64,000 nucleotides of DNA from an uncultured Clostridia bacterium (GTDB lineage Bacteria; Bacillota; Clostridia; TANB77; CAG-508), in NCBI GenBank assembly GCA_934130975.1, contig CAKOYU010000001.1:124001-188000 (forward strand). Reading direction: 5' to 3'. This document shows positions 44,020 through 52,749 of this stretch, one piece after another; the first letter of the stretch is position 1, and each line of letters begins with the position of its first letter. The notes below the pieces were generated by a model, which was given only the letters and a program-made list of their open reading frames with translations, made no database searches and was not told the origin of the DNA. Position numbers and translations under genes: made by a program.

Positions 44020-44706
44020 ATGAAAAAATCAGTTAAAGATGACAATGTAATACTTAGAATGGAAAAAACGGAAGAAGAACGGAATATTTTTGGAAAATAT
44101 AACAAAGTTGTTATAATAGGACAAGTATTTAAAGAAATAACAACTCAAGAAATTAATAGTAAAGTATTTTATAAAACTATTATTAAAGTGTTGAGGAATA
44201 GTGACAAAAAAGATTATATTCCGGTTTTAATTCCAAAAGAATTATTTAAAGAAGAAATGGAAGAAAAATGGATCGTTATTGCAGGAGAAATTAGAACATA
44301 TATTAAAAATCATGTAAAAACTACATTTTTATATGTTCGACAGTTAGAAATCTTTAATGATGAGGCAGATTTATCAGAGCCTAAAGACACAAATATAGCA
44401 TATTTAAAAGGCTATCTTTGTCAAAAACCATATTATAAAATTTTAAAAAGAGAAGGCAAAAATGATGTGGAAATAGTAGGGTTTTGTATTGCAGTACATA
44501 GAAACTACGGAAAGGGCAACCAGATAAAAACGGATTATATTCAATGTGTTGCATGGAGAAGAAACGATGTAGAACAAATAAAAAAAATTGAAATGGGACA
44601 TATGCTAAAAATATACGGCAGATTCCAAAGTAGATTCTTTTTTAAGGCTACAAGTGAAATAAATGTAACACAGGTAGGTGAGGTTTCTATTACAGAAATA
44701 TGCTGA
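44020..44706 (+). CDS. SSB-like protein with two OB folds (paralog A)
   Basis: A 228-residue protein with two OB-fold halves. The first (about 25-115) has NKVVIIGQVFKEI and WIVIAGEIRTYI; the second (about 125-225) has IAYLKGYLCQKPYYK, DVEIVGFCIAVHRNYGK, DYIQCVAWRRND and LKIYGRFQSR, the pattern of single-stranded DNA-binding proteins. The same two-fold layout occurs in the gene at 59922. It ends without the acidic DDDIPF-like tip that bacterial SSBs use to bind partners. It is monocistronic with AGGAGG upstream. Binding to single-stranded DNA is inferred from the second domain. Confidence 0.72.
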   Translation: MKKSVKDDNVILRMEKTEEERNIFGKYNKVVIIGQVFKEITTQEINSKVFYKTIIKVLRNSDKKDYIPVLIPKELFKEEMEEKWIVIAGEIRTYIKNHVKTTFLYVRQLEIFNDEADLSEPKDTNIAYLKGYLCQKPYYKILKREGKNDVEIVGFCIAVHRNYGKGNQIKTDYIQCVAWRRNDVEQIKKIEMGHMLKIYGRFQSRFFFKATSEINVTQVGEVSITEIC

Positions 44707-44724
44707 AAAATAGTAAAAATAATA

Positions 44725-44749
44725 AAGAGGGACAAATTATGTCCCTCTT
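44725..44749 (+). terminator. Hairpin after the SSB-like gene
   Basis: AAGAGGGACA (44725-44734) pairs with TGTCCCTCTT (44740-44749); the T-run is short. Confidence 0.7.
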
Positions 44750-44778
44750 AAAAACATTATACAATTTGTTAAAAAAAC

Positions 44779-44807
44779 TTGTAATTTTCGACAATATATA
44801 ATAAAAT
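44779..44807 (+). promoter_or_regulatory. spoIIE promoter region with a Spo0A box
   Basis: TTTTCGACAA (44785-44794) is the reverse complement of TTGTCGAAAA, an exact 0A box core (TGTCGAA). It lies beside TTGTAA (44779-44784) and TAAAAT (44802-44807) with a 17-bp spacer, or TATAAT at 44797-44802. spoIIE of Bacillus is activated by Spo0A~P, so the match is meaningful. The leader to the gene is long, about 150 bases. Confidence 0.7.
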
Positions 44808-44962
44808 ATAAAGCGCAAAACCAAAGAAAATAATATAAAAAAAATATATATATCACAAAATGTAAAAAACTTTTTTATAGTAAAGTACTAAAAAAGACAA
44901 AAAAAACAAAAGAAAAGGATTAAAATATTGCTATATTATGAAAAGTTTATGAGGTGGTAAGG

Positions 44963-47341
44963 ATGTTAAAAAACTTATTTAATATAAAAAATATAATTAT
45001 ATATATAATTGCGTTTATGATATCAACAATTGGAATGGGACAAGCAGTATCTCCATTTAGTATAGCAATAGTAGCTGCTAGCTTGGCTAGTGGAATACCT
45101 GCTATAATAGTAGTAATTGCAGGCCTTATTGGAAACTTTATAGGAGTTGGAGCAATTGGAACATTAAATTATATATTAATAATATTAATGTTACTAATAA
45201 CAATGTGTATAAAACCTCCAAAAGAAAATGATCAATATAAAAATGAACAAATACAAATTTCAGGACATGTTTTTATAAGTATACTATTAGTAATGATTGC
45301 AAAATTAATATTAACGAGATTTACAGTGGCAGATATGTTATTACATGTTACGCTTGCAATATTCTCTGTAGTATTTTATAAGATATTTGTAAATTCATTA
45401 GTTGTAATACAGGATATAACTGAAAAAAATGCATTTTCAATAGAAGAAGTAATTGGGGCTAGTCTATTAGTTTCAATAGCTTTTTCAGCGTTTGGGGACT
45501 TTTCTATATTAGGGCTATCAATTCGAAATATCTTAAGCATACTTATAGTATTAATATTAGGATGGAAAAATGGAGTACTAGTTGGAGCAACAGCAGGAGT
45601 AACAATAGGTGTAACCTTAGGGATAATTGCACAAAGTGAACCAATGATAGTTGCCGTATATGCTCTTTCTGGAATGATTGCGGGATTATTAAATAGATTT
45701 GGAAAAATAGGGGTAATTGTAGGATTTCTTGCAGGAAATGGAATTTTACTATATGCATCAAAAGGGACTGCAACAGATTTAGTAGTATTTAAAGAAGCGT
45801 TAATTGCATCATTAGGGCTACTTGCGATTCCAAAATGGGCAGGTATAAATATAGAAGAACTTGTTAAAAGTGACAATATGTTGCCTGAATATAACAAAAG
45901 AGGTCTAGAGCAAAGTAAAGAAACTATAGATCAACTTAATATGGTTTCAGAGACTATAAAAGACATAGCAAGTACATATCAAGAAAAAAATGATACAAAT
46001 ATGTATTTTAAAAATAGACAAGCATTTATTACAGAATTACTAAATAATTTAGATGGACTTGAAGAAAATATGTTATATGATGATATGACACAAACAGAAG
46101 GCAAAATCGTAAATGAATTATTTGATATTTTATTGGATAAACAAGAAATAGATAGAGAAGATTTATTAAAAACATTTGCAAAATTTAATAACTACATAGT
46201 GCAATATAATGATGAGAAAATCAGCAAAAGAATGAATAATGATATAGAGCAAATTGTTAAAGCTGTAAATTATGCGTATAAAATAAGTAAATCAAACTTT
46301 ATATGGGAAGAAAAAGTTAAATCAAACAAGAAAAATGTACAAGCTCAACTTGATGGAGTTTCTAAAGCAATTTCAAGTATTGCTGTAAAAATGGAAAAAG
46401 AAATTAATCAAGAAAAGGATTTTGATGAAGAAAAAAATAAAGTAATAAAAGCATTAGAAGTAAAGGATATTTTAGTTGATGGTATTGATATAAATAAAAA
46501 AGATAATAGATATTTTATTGATGTATATTTACAAGAAGATAGTAAAATAAGTGAAAATGCTGATTTTGATAAGATTCAAAAAGTGTTAGAAAAAAGTTTG
46601 AACGAAAAATTAATGAGAAATGAAGTTAAAATTAAAAAACAAAATAAACAAGGAAGGCGAATAATAAGTTTCTTATCAGCAGACAAATATGTTATACAAA
46701 TAGGACAAGCAACTAAAATAAAAAATGATAGTCCAGTATCTGGTGATAGTTTATTGCAAATACGATTAAATGATGGAAAATACTTAGTGGCATTAAGTGA
46801 TGGAATGGGAACAGGTCCAGATGCAAGAAAAAGCAGTCAAATAGCAATAAAAATGTTAGAAAGATTATTGATGTCAGGATTTGATAAAGATACATCAATA
46901 GATTTAATTAATACAACAATCATGAATGCAAATGAGGAAATTTTTGCAACATTAGATATTGCAATAGTTGACTTATATAATGGAAAAATTGAATTTATCA
47001 AAAATGGAGCATGTCCTACATATGTAAAAAACAAGAAAAAAGTTCAAATCGTAAAATCTTTGAGTTTGCCAGCTGGGATTTTGAACAATATTAATTTAAC
47101 AACATATGACAAAGATATTGAAAATCAAGATATTTTGGTAATGTGTAGTGATGGGATTTTAGATGCTAATGTTGAGTATAAGAATAAAGAACTTTGGGTA
47201 AAGTATATGCTAGAAGATATCGAAACTACTAATTGCCAAAAGATTGCAGATTTGCTTTTAAATGAAGCGGTTGATAATAGTTATGGTATTGCAAAAGATG
47301 ATATGAGTATAATTGTTTGTAAACTTGTAAAAAAAGCATAA
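44963..47341 (+). CDS. spoIIE: Stage II sporulation protein E (membrane PP2C phosphatase)
   Basis: A 792-residue phosphatase that dephosphorylates SpoIIAA and so activates sigma-F in the forespore. About ten hydrophobic helices fill the first 290 residues. A central regulatory and FtsZ-interaction region with coiled character follows (about 310-560), and the C-terminal PP2C domain has VSGDSLLQIRL, ALSDGMGTGPDARKSS and MCSDGILDAN with its metal-binding Asp residues. Length is near the Bacillus protein. I use ATG 44963, five bases after GAGGTGG, not the GTG inside that site. A Spo0A box lies upstream. Confidence 0.94.
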   Translation: MLKNLFNIKNIIIYIIAFMISTIGMGQAVSPFSIAIVAASLASGIPAIIVVIAGLIGNFIGVGAIGTLNYILIILMLLITMCIKPPKENDQYKNEQIQISGHVFISILLVMIAKLILTRFTVADMLLHVTLAIFSVVFYKIFVNSLVVIQDITEKNAFSIEEVIGASLLVSIAFSAFGDFSILGLSIRNILSILIVLILGWKNGVLVGATAGVTIGVTLGIIAQSEPMIVAVYALSGMIAGLLNRFGKIGVIVGFLAGNGILLYASKGTATDLVVFKEALIASLGLLAIPKWAGINIEELVKSDNMLPEYNKRGLEQSKETIDQLNMVSETIKDIASTYQEKNDTNMYFKNRQAFITELLNNLDGLEENMLYDDMTQTEGKIVNELFDILLDKQEIDREDLLKTFAKFNNYIVQYNDEKISKRMNNDIEQIVKAVNYAYKISKSNFIWEEKVKSNKKNVQAQLDGVSKAISSIAVKMEKEINQEKDFDEEKNKVIKALEVKDILVDGIDINKKDNRYFIDVYLQEDSKISENADFDKIQKVLEKSLNEKLMRNEVKIKKQNKQGRRIISFLSADKYVIQIGQATKIKNDSPVSGDSLLQIRLNDGKYLVALSDGMGTGPDARKSSQIAIKMLERLLMSGFDKDTSIDLINTTIMNANEEIFATLDIAIVDLYNGKIEFIKNGACPTYVKNKKKVQIVKSLSLPAGILNNINLTTYDKDIENQDILVMCSDGILDANVEYKNKELWVKYMLEDIETTNCQKIADLLLNEAVDNSYGIAKDDMSIIVCKLVKKA

Positions 47342-47419
47342 ATATTTTTGTGAAATGCTTGAAATTATTAAAACAGTAGTATATAATTTTTTTGTACAGA
47401 TGAATTAAGGAGGATTATT

Positions 47420-47578
47420 ATGGGAGAAAATACAGTAGAAACAACAGAAAGAAGTTTACTTGAGAAAAAATTGAAAAGCAGAGACGAATTGAAGACTAAT
47501 TTAGAAAAAGAATTTAGTGAAAGAACAGAAAAATATAAACAAATGCTAGAAAGCGAATCTACAAAAGATGAACGATGA
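47420..47578 (+). CDS. Small charged protein (52 aa), unknown
   Basis: A 52-codon frame from ATG 47420 behind AAGGAGG to TGA 47576-47578. The product is a very charged single helix (RSLLEKKLKSRDELKTNLEK and onward) without cysteine or hydrophobic core, like a coiled-coil peptide. It is followed by a gene of 124 residues 14 bases later that also begins with a charged helix. Reality is supported by the strong ribosome binding site and close spacing to the next gene. Function unknown. Confidence 0.6.
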   Translation: MGENTVETTERSLLEKKLKSRDELKTNLEKEFSERTEKYKQMLESESTKDER

Positions 47579-47592
47579 TAGGAGAAAATAAT

Positions 47593-47967
47593 ATGAGAGA
47601 AAATACTCAAGAAAAAGAATTAATAGAAAAAAATGAAGAAAATATATTTGGAAAGATAAAAAATTTCTTTAAAAACTTGTTTGGAAAGAAAGAAGTAGAT
47701 GTTAATAATATTTCTAATGAAGAGTTAGAAATAGAAATGGAAAAGAGCGAAGATTTTAGAAACAGTATTAGAAATATAGAAGTTGATGCAAATAATATTT
47801 TTGAACTTCAAAGAAGATACCATAGTGGGGAAATCTCTGTTGAAGAATTAACAGAGGAACAGATAGATGTTTTGTGTGATTTATATGATGAACAAATAGC
47901 AGATTTAAGGAAAAGAATTGCATCTATTAATCAGATGATTGACAATTACAAAAATAACAAAAAATAA
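47593..47967 (+). CDS. Unknown charged helical protein (124 aa)
   Basis: A 124-residue protein without signal peptide. An amphipathic segment (FGKIKNFFKNLFGKK, about 18-33) could bind membranes. The rest is acidic and helical, ending in EEQIDVLCDLYDEQIADLRK. ATG 47593 follows AGGAG; an ATG at 47575 overlaps the stop of the previous gene but has no site. It is in an operon with the 52-residue gene and may be expressed with spoIIE. I do not recognise the family. Confidence 0.62.
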   Translation: MRENTQEKELIEKNEENIFGKIKNFFKNLFGKKEVDVNNISNEELEIEMEKSEDFRNSIRNIEVDANNIFELQRRYHSGEISVEELTEEQIDVLCDLYDEQIADLRKRIASINQMIDNYKNNKK

Positions 47968-47972
47968 TATAT

Positions 47973-48006
47973 AACAAGAGTATAATTTTGTACTCTTGTT
48001 TTTTTG
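47973..48006 (+). terminator. Terminator after the small gene pair
   Basis: AACAAGAGTA pairs with TACTCTTGTT around an eight-base loop, followed by TTTTTTG. Confidence 0.9.
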
Positions 48007-48146
48007 ATTACAACTTTTAAATTATTAAATAATATACTTGTAACTTAAAAAATTTTGTGATATATTATACATGTAGAAAAATATAATAAAAGAGATGTTT
48101 ATAGGTTTAGCTATAAAACCTAAATAAAATTGAAGGAATGGAAAAT

Positions 48147-49655
48147 ATGGCAAAAGGAAAAAGATATCAAACAGAAGGAAAGCTAAATTACACAAAAGTA
48201 TTTGCAGTAATAATAGCAATAGCAGTAGTAATTATGTTCATATTTATAATAAGAAATGTATTTAAACAACGTGAAAAAGTAACAAAGAATTATCAATATT
48301 TTACACTATATGCACAAAATAAATGGGGAGTAATGAATCAAGACGGAGAAGAAGTAATAACTCCATCATATCAAGAAATGATAATAATTCCAGATGAAGA
48401 AAAAGAAGTTTTTATTTGTACATATGATGTAGATGATCAGACAGGAACGTATAAAACAAAAGCAATAAACAGTAAAAATGAAGATATTTTTACAGAATAT
48501 GATCAAGTTGAAGCAATAGACAACATGGATAAAAATAATAATTTATGGTATGAAAAAAATGTGTTAAAAGTAAGCAAAAATGGAAAATATGGATTAATAG
48601 ATTTTAATGGTAAAGAATTATTACCAATTGAATATGATGAAATTACTACATTAGATGGAATGGAAAATAGCATAATTATTAAAAAAGACGAAAAAGTAGG
48701 ATTAGTAAATGATAATGGAAGTATAATAATTGATGTTAATTACAAAGAAATTAAGGCATTAGGGGAAACATATAAAGAAGGATATATTACAATTGATGAA
48801 TCAGATAAATATGGGGTAGTAAGTGCTACAAAAAGACAAATATTAGAAAATAAATATGATGAAATATCATCAGTATATTTAAAAGATTATTATTTAGTTA
48901 AAGAAAATGGAAAAAAAGAATTAATTGATTCAGATGGAAAAGTAATATTAGATGCTGGATTTGATGATATAAAATCAGCAACAACAAATGGAGTAATATT
49001 TATTAAAAACAATTTATATGGAGAAATAAGCACATCAGGAGAAGTAACATTAGAGGCAAAATATCAAGATTTAAAAGAAGTAAAAGAAGGAAAATATATA
49101 GCAAAGCAAAATGACAAATACGGAATAATAGATAATGTAGGAAATGAGCAACTAGCATTTGAATATGCAGGTATTACTTATAATGAAAAGGCAGATTTAT
49201 TTTTTGCAGAAGATTCTGAATATAATACTTCTATAATTGATGACTTATATACTGTAAAGGCAACAGGAATATTGTCAGAAGTAAATGATAATGATGGATA
49301 CATTAGAATGAGAGTAAATGATGATTATAAATATTATGACTTAAATGGAGAAGAAACTGAGAATACAAAAGTGTTAAAAAATAATACGATATTTTTAGAT
49401 AAACAAAATGGTAAATATGGATATGTAGATAAAAAAGGAAATGCAGTTACAGAATATATATATGATGATGCGACAGAGCAAAATAAATATGGATATGTAG
49501 CAGTAAAAAAAGACGGATTATGGGGTTCACTAGACAAGAATGGAAAAGAAGTAATAGAGCCTAAATATGAATTAGAAAATAATTTGAAAATAGATTTTAT
49601 TGGAAAATGGCACTTAGGAGAAGATTTAAATATGAATTACTATTGTGAAAAATAA
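48147..49655 (+). CDS. Membrane-anchored WG-repeat protein
   Basis: A 502-residue protein with one N-terminal membrane helix (about 17-42) and about nine WG-type repeats of 40-50 residues. Examples are NKWGVMNQDGEEVITPSYQE, KYGLIDFNGKELLPIEYDEI, KYGIIDNVGNEQLAFEYAGI and LWGSLDKNGKEVIEPKYEL. Such repeats probably form a beta-propeller-like fold on the outer face. ATG 48147 is nine bases after GAAGGA. Function of WG proteins is unknown. It is followed after 41 bases by another tail-anchored protein, perhaps in one operon. Confidence 0.85.
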   Translation: MAKGKRYQTEGKLNYTKVFAVIIAIAVVIMFIFIIRNVFKQREKVTKNYQYFTLYAQNKWGVMNQDGEEVITPSYQEMIIIPDEEKEVFICTYDVDDQTGTYKTKAINSKNEDIFTEYDQVEAIDNMDKNNNLWYEKNVLKVSKNGKYGLIDFNGKELLPIEYDEITTLDGMENSIIIKKDEKVGLVNDNGSIIIDVNYKEIKALGETYKEGYITIDESDKYGVVSATKRQILENKYDEISSVYLKDYYLVKENGKKELIDSDGKVILDAGFDDIKSATTNGVIFIKNNLYGEISTSGEVTLEAKYQDLKEVKEGKYIAKQNDKYGIIDNVGNEQLAFEYAGITYNEKADLFFAEDSEYNTSIIDDLYTVKATGILSEVNDNDGYIRMRVNDDYKYYDLNGEETENTKVLKNNTIFLDKQNGKYGYVDKKGNAVTEYIYDDATEQNKYGYVAVKKDGLWGSLDKNGKEVIEPKYELENNLKIDFIGKWHLGEDLNMNYYCEK

Positions 49656-49696
49656 CTTAAGGAAAAAACTTTAAGTAGAGAGGAATGTAACAAAAT

Positions 49697-50926
49697 ATGG
49701 AGCTAAAGACAAAATATCAATATACATACTTTATATATCCTTACGTAATAAAGGAAAATAAGTTTACTAGATATTTAATAAAACTATTAAAAGATAAAAA
49801 TTGTAATTTAAGAGTATTTAAAAAAGAAAAAGATTTGAGTTTATACTCATATTTTTCTCATAGAGCAAGAAATTATATGTTTAACAGCTTTAATTTTAGT
49901 AAAACTAGATTAGCTAAATTAGAAGAATTTCCAATAGAGACAAAAGCAGCAATATTAGCACAAAGTCCTTGTACAATATTTGAATATAATATGAAAAAAG
50001 ATATACAAGGAAAAACAGCTGAAGGAAATGGAATATTCTTTAAAATACCTAAAGTTGAAATAGTATGTTTCAATACAGGAATATGTTTTTTATGTATTAA
50101 AACTAATATAGAAGAAAGTGAAAGATTTGCAGATTTATTAAATTTTAATTATAAATTTAGAGATATAAATCAAGAATTTTCAAATTTAAACAATTATGAT
50201 AATATAAGAGTTCAAACAGACTGCTTTGAAGATGTTAAATATTTTAAAGAATTTATAAATGGACTAACAGGTCCTGCAACAGAAGCAATGAAGTTGGATA
50301 TAGATACAGAAAGATTTTTAACATTTTCCTATGTATGTATAGATCAAGAAAGTTGGAACAATAATAATGAATTTGATAACATCCGTAGTAGTTATATTAA
50401 ATTCCTGAATATTTTACCTAGTGATAATAGTGTGAATTATTCAAAAGAAGATATGAAGGTAATTTCAAAATGGAAATATGCAAAATTAGGAGTAACAAAG
50501 CAAGGAGTTACATTATTTAGTTCAAGTTGCGATATGAATAATTTTACAGTATTTCCACATGAATTTGAGCAACAATATTTATATACATATATTTTGGCAA
50601 TATATACAAAAATATATTTAAGAAAAATAAATTTAGATTTTAAGCAAGGAATAGATGTAAAAAAAGCACGTAAAGAGTTTATATATTTTACTCAAAATTT
50701 GTGGATTAATGAGGTTACTCTTGATGATACAGGTTCATTATTTTATCAAAATTTAAAAGATGTTTTGGAATTAAATTCAATTTATTTTGATACTAAAAAT
50801 AAATATGATGTTTTATATAAAGAAATGAATATAGAAAAAACTGCTAAAAATAATGTTGCTATTATAGCTATATTACTTGTGACATTGATAATAAATTTAA
50901 TTAATATATTGTTTTTAGGCAAATAA
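49697..50926 (+). CDS. Tail-anchored protein of unknown function (409 aa)
   Basis: I do not recognise this 409-residue protein. The large N-terminal part looks soluble, with alternating strands and helices (YFIYPYVIKENKFTRYL, FFKIPKVEIVCFNTGICFLC, WKYAKLGVTKQGVTLFSS), and a single hydrophobic helix closes the C-terminus (NVAIIAILLVTLIINLINILF). The end has a resemblance in layout to CorA-like proteins (long helix, then membrane segment), but the GMN motif is absent. It is placed 41 bases after the WG-repeat gene and ends at a terminator, so these two may be expressed together. Confidence 0.68.
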   Translation: MELKTKYQYTYFIYPYVIKENKFTRYLIKLLKDKNCNLRVFKKEKDLSLYSYFSHRARNYMFNSFNFSKTRLAKLEEFPIETKAAILAQSPCTIFEYNMKKDIQGKTAEGNGIFFKIPKVEIVCFNTGICFLCIKTNIEESERFADLLNFNYKFRDINQEFSNLNNYDNIRVQTDCFEDVKYFKEFINGLTGPATEAMKLDIDTERFLTFSYVCIDQESWNNNNEFDNIRSSYIKFLNILPSDNSVNYSKEDMKVISKWKYAKLGVTKQGVTLFSSSCDMNNFTVFPHEFEQQYLYTYILAIYTKIYLRKINLDFKQGIDVKKARKEFIYFTQNLWINEVTLDDTGSLFYQNLKDVLELNSIYFDTKNKYDVLYKEMNIEKTAKNNVAIIAILLVTLIINLINILFLGK

Positions 50927-50932
50927 CAAAAG

Positions 50933-50962
50933 AAGTTGATATATGTTTATATATCAACTTTA
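50933..50962 (+). terminator. Terminator after the 409-residue gene
   Basis: AAGTTGATATA pairs with TATATCAACTT, followed by TATTT. Confidence 0.75.
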
Positions 50963-50982
50963 TTTATAAGAAGGAATGGGAT

Positions 50983-51357
50983 ATGAAAATAAGAACAGGA
51001 ACAGATATTATAGAAATAAATAGAGTAAAAAAAGCAATAGAAGAGACTGATAAAAAGTTTTGCGAAAGAGTATATACTCCGCGTGAAATCGATTATTGTG
51101 AAAGTAAAAATGCACAAAAGTATCAACATTATGCTGCAAGATTTGCTGCAAAAGAAGCTGTATTTAAAGCATTATCAGCAATATTAGACAGTAAGTATGA
51201 TATAGAGTGGAAAGATATCGAAATTCGAAATGATAATTATGGAAGACCATATATTGAGCTTAATGAGAAATTTACAAAGGCGATTGAAAGCATTGATATA
51301 AGTATTTCACATTGTAAAGAATATGCTGTAGCTAGTGTTATATTAATAGAAAGGTAG
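50983..51357 (+). CDS. acpS: Holo-[acyl-carrier-protein] synthase
   Basis: A 124-residue phosphopantetheinyl transferase that converts apo-ACP to holo-ACP with coenzyme A. The magnesium-binding residues are Asp8 (GTDIIEI) and Glu in RFAAKEAVFKAL. The C-terminal stretch ISISHCKEYAVASVIL closes the trimeric fold. Length is standard. It starts the operon acpS-tatD-udg, with gaps of 8 and 12 bases between the genes. Confidence 0.94.
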   Translation: MKIRTGTDIIEINRVKKAIEETDKKFCERVYTPREIDYCESKNAQKYQHYAARFAAKEAVFKALSAILDSKYDIEWKDIEIRNDNYGRPYIELNEKFTKAIESIDISISHCKEYAVASVILIER

Positions 51358-51365
51358 GATGAGAG

Positions 51366-52148
51366 ATGGAATTTTTTGATTCACATTCACATTATAATGA
51401 TGAAAAATTTAATGAGGATAGAGAACAAATTATAAAAGAAACATATGAAGCTGGTGTTACCAAATTTGTGTGTGCAGGTTATAATATTGATTCATCAGTG
51501 TTTTCATTAGAAATATCAAAAAAATATGAATTTATTTATTCAATTTGTGGCATTTCACCTAATGATATTCCACAATCTGAGCAACAATTGTGGAAAGACA
51601 TAGCTGAAATTTCAAAAATTGTAAAAGGAAATAAGTCAAAAAAGTTAGTGGCTATTGGGGAAATCGGATTGGACTATTATTGGAATAAGGAAAATAAAGA
51701 ATTACAAAAACAAGCTTTTATTAAGCAAATTGAATTAGCAAATGAATTAGAATTGCCAATTGTAATTCATTCAAGAGATGCATCTGTTGATACTATTGAT
51801 ATTATAAGAAATAATAAAGTCAAGAAAGCTGGAATATTTCATTGTTGTCAATTAAATCAAGAATTAGTGAGACAAGCTTTAGAATTAGGATATTATATTT
51901 CATTTGCAGGACCGATAACTTTTAAAAATTCTAAAAATGCCCCCGAAATTCTAAAAATGGTTCCAATGGATAGAATTTTAATAGAAACAGATAGTCCGTA
52001 TTTATCACCAGAGCCTAATAGAGGCAAGCGTAATGATTGTAGAAATGTAAGATATGTTGCACAAAAGATAGCAGATGTTAAGGAACTTACGGTAGAAGAA
52101 GTTGCACAAAAAACGTATGAGAATGCAATAAGAATTTTTAAAATTTAG
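51366..52148 (+). CDS. tatD: TatD-family metal-dependent DNase
   Basis: A 260-residue TIM-barrel hydrolase. Metal ligands are visible: FDSHSHY (His7, His9), AIGEIGLDYYW (Glu), IVIHSRDA (His), IFHCC (His) and LIETDSPYL (Asp). TatD enzymes cut DNA or RNA ends and are linked to repair and RNA turnover. It starts eight bases after acpS behind AGGATGAGAG. The length and the motif order are normal for the family. Confidence 0.94.
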   Translation: MEFFDSHSHYNDEKFNEDREQIIKETYEAGVTKFVCAGYNIDSSVFSLEISKKYEFIYSICGISPNDIPQSEQQLWKDIAEISKIVKGNKSKKLVAIGEIGLDYYWNKENKELQKQAFIKQIELANELELPIVIHSRDASVDTIDIIRNNKVKKAGIFHCCQLNQELVRQALELGYYISFAGPITFKNSKNAPEILKMVPMDRILIETDSPYLSPEPNRGKRNDCRNVRYVAQKIADVKELTVEEVAQKTYENAIRIFKI

Positions 52149-52160
52149 GATGTGAAATAA

Positions 52161-52709
52161 ATGTATGACAATTGGGAAGAATTAGAAGAAGAAGCTAAAC
52201 AGTGTAAAAAATGTAAATTGTGTCAGAATAGAAATAATGTAGTTTTTGGAACTGGAAATAAACAAGCAGATTTAATGTTTATTGGTGAAGGTCCTGGAGC
52301 AGACGAGGACATGCAAGGTATACCATTTGTTGGCAAAGCTGGTAAACTGATGGATATGGCTTTTGAGACAATTGGGTTAAATAGAGATGAAGTCTACATT
52401 GCTAATATTGTAAAATGTCGTCCTCCATCAAACAGAAATCCACAAGATGATGAGGCTATGGCTTGTTTAAATTATTTAAGAAATCAAGTTATTTTAGTTA
52501 AGCCTAAAATTATTATATTACTAGGAAGTGTTGCTTTGAAAAATATTTTAGGTAAAGAGTATGGGATTACTGCTAGTAGAGGTAAATGGGTAGAAAAAAA
52601 AGGAATTTTATATATGCCTACTTGGCATCCAGCAGCTCTTTTAAGAGATGAAACTAAAAAGATTGATTTTATTAAAGACTTACAACAGGTAATGGGAAAA
52701 TATAAATAA
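52161..52709 (+). CDS. Uracil-DNA glycosylase, family 4
   Basis: A 182-residue iron-sulfur uracil-DNA glycosylase that removes uracil from DNA. Four cysteines fit a 4Fe-4S cluster: Cys15 and Cys18, the one in VKCRPP and the one in MACLNYL. Motif A reads GEGPGADEDMQGIPFVGKAG and motif B is TWHPAALLR. This type is common in thermophiles and in Clostridia. It is the last gene of acpS-tatD-udg and ends at a strong bidirectional terminator. Confidence 0.94.
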   Translation: MYDNWEELEEEAKQCKKCKLCQNRNNVVFGTGNKQADLMFIGEGPGADEDMQGIPFVGKAGKLMDMAFETIGLNRDEVYIANIVKCRPPSNRNPQDDEAMACLNYLRNQVILVKPKIIILLGSVALKNILGKEYGITASRGKWVEKKGILYMPTWHPAALLRDETKKIDFIKDLQQVMGKYK

Positions 52710-52745
52710 TTACCAGAGCTAATAATTGCTCTGGTAATTATTATT
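52709..52745. terminator. Bidirectional terminator
   Basis: TAATTACCAGAGC pairs with GCTCTGGTAATTA around TAATAATT, with AT-rich runs on both sides. Confidence 0.92.
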
Positions 52746-52749
52746 TATA

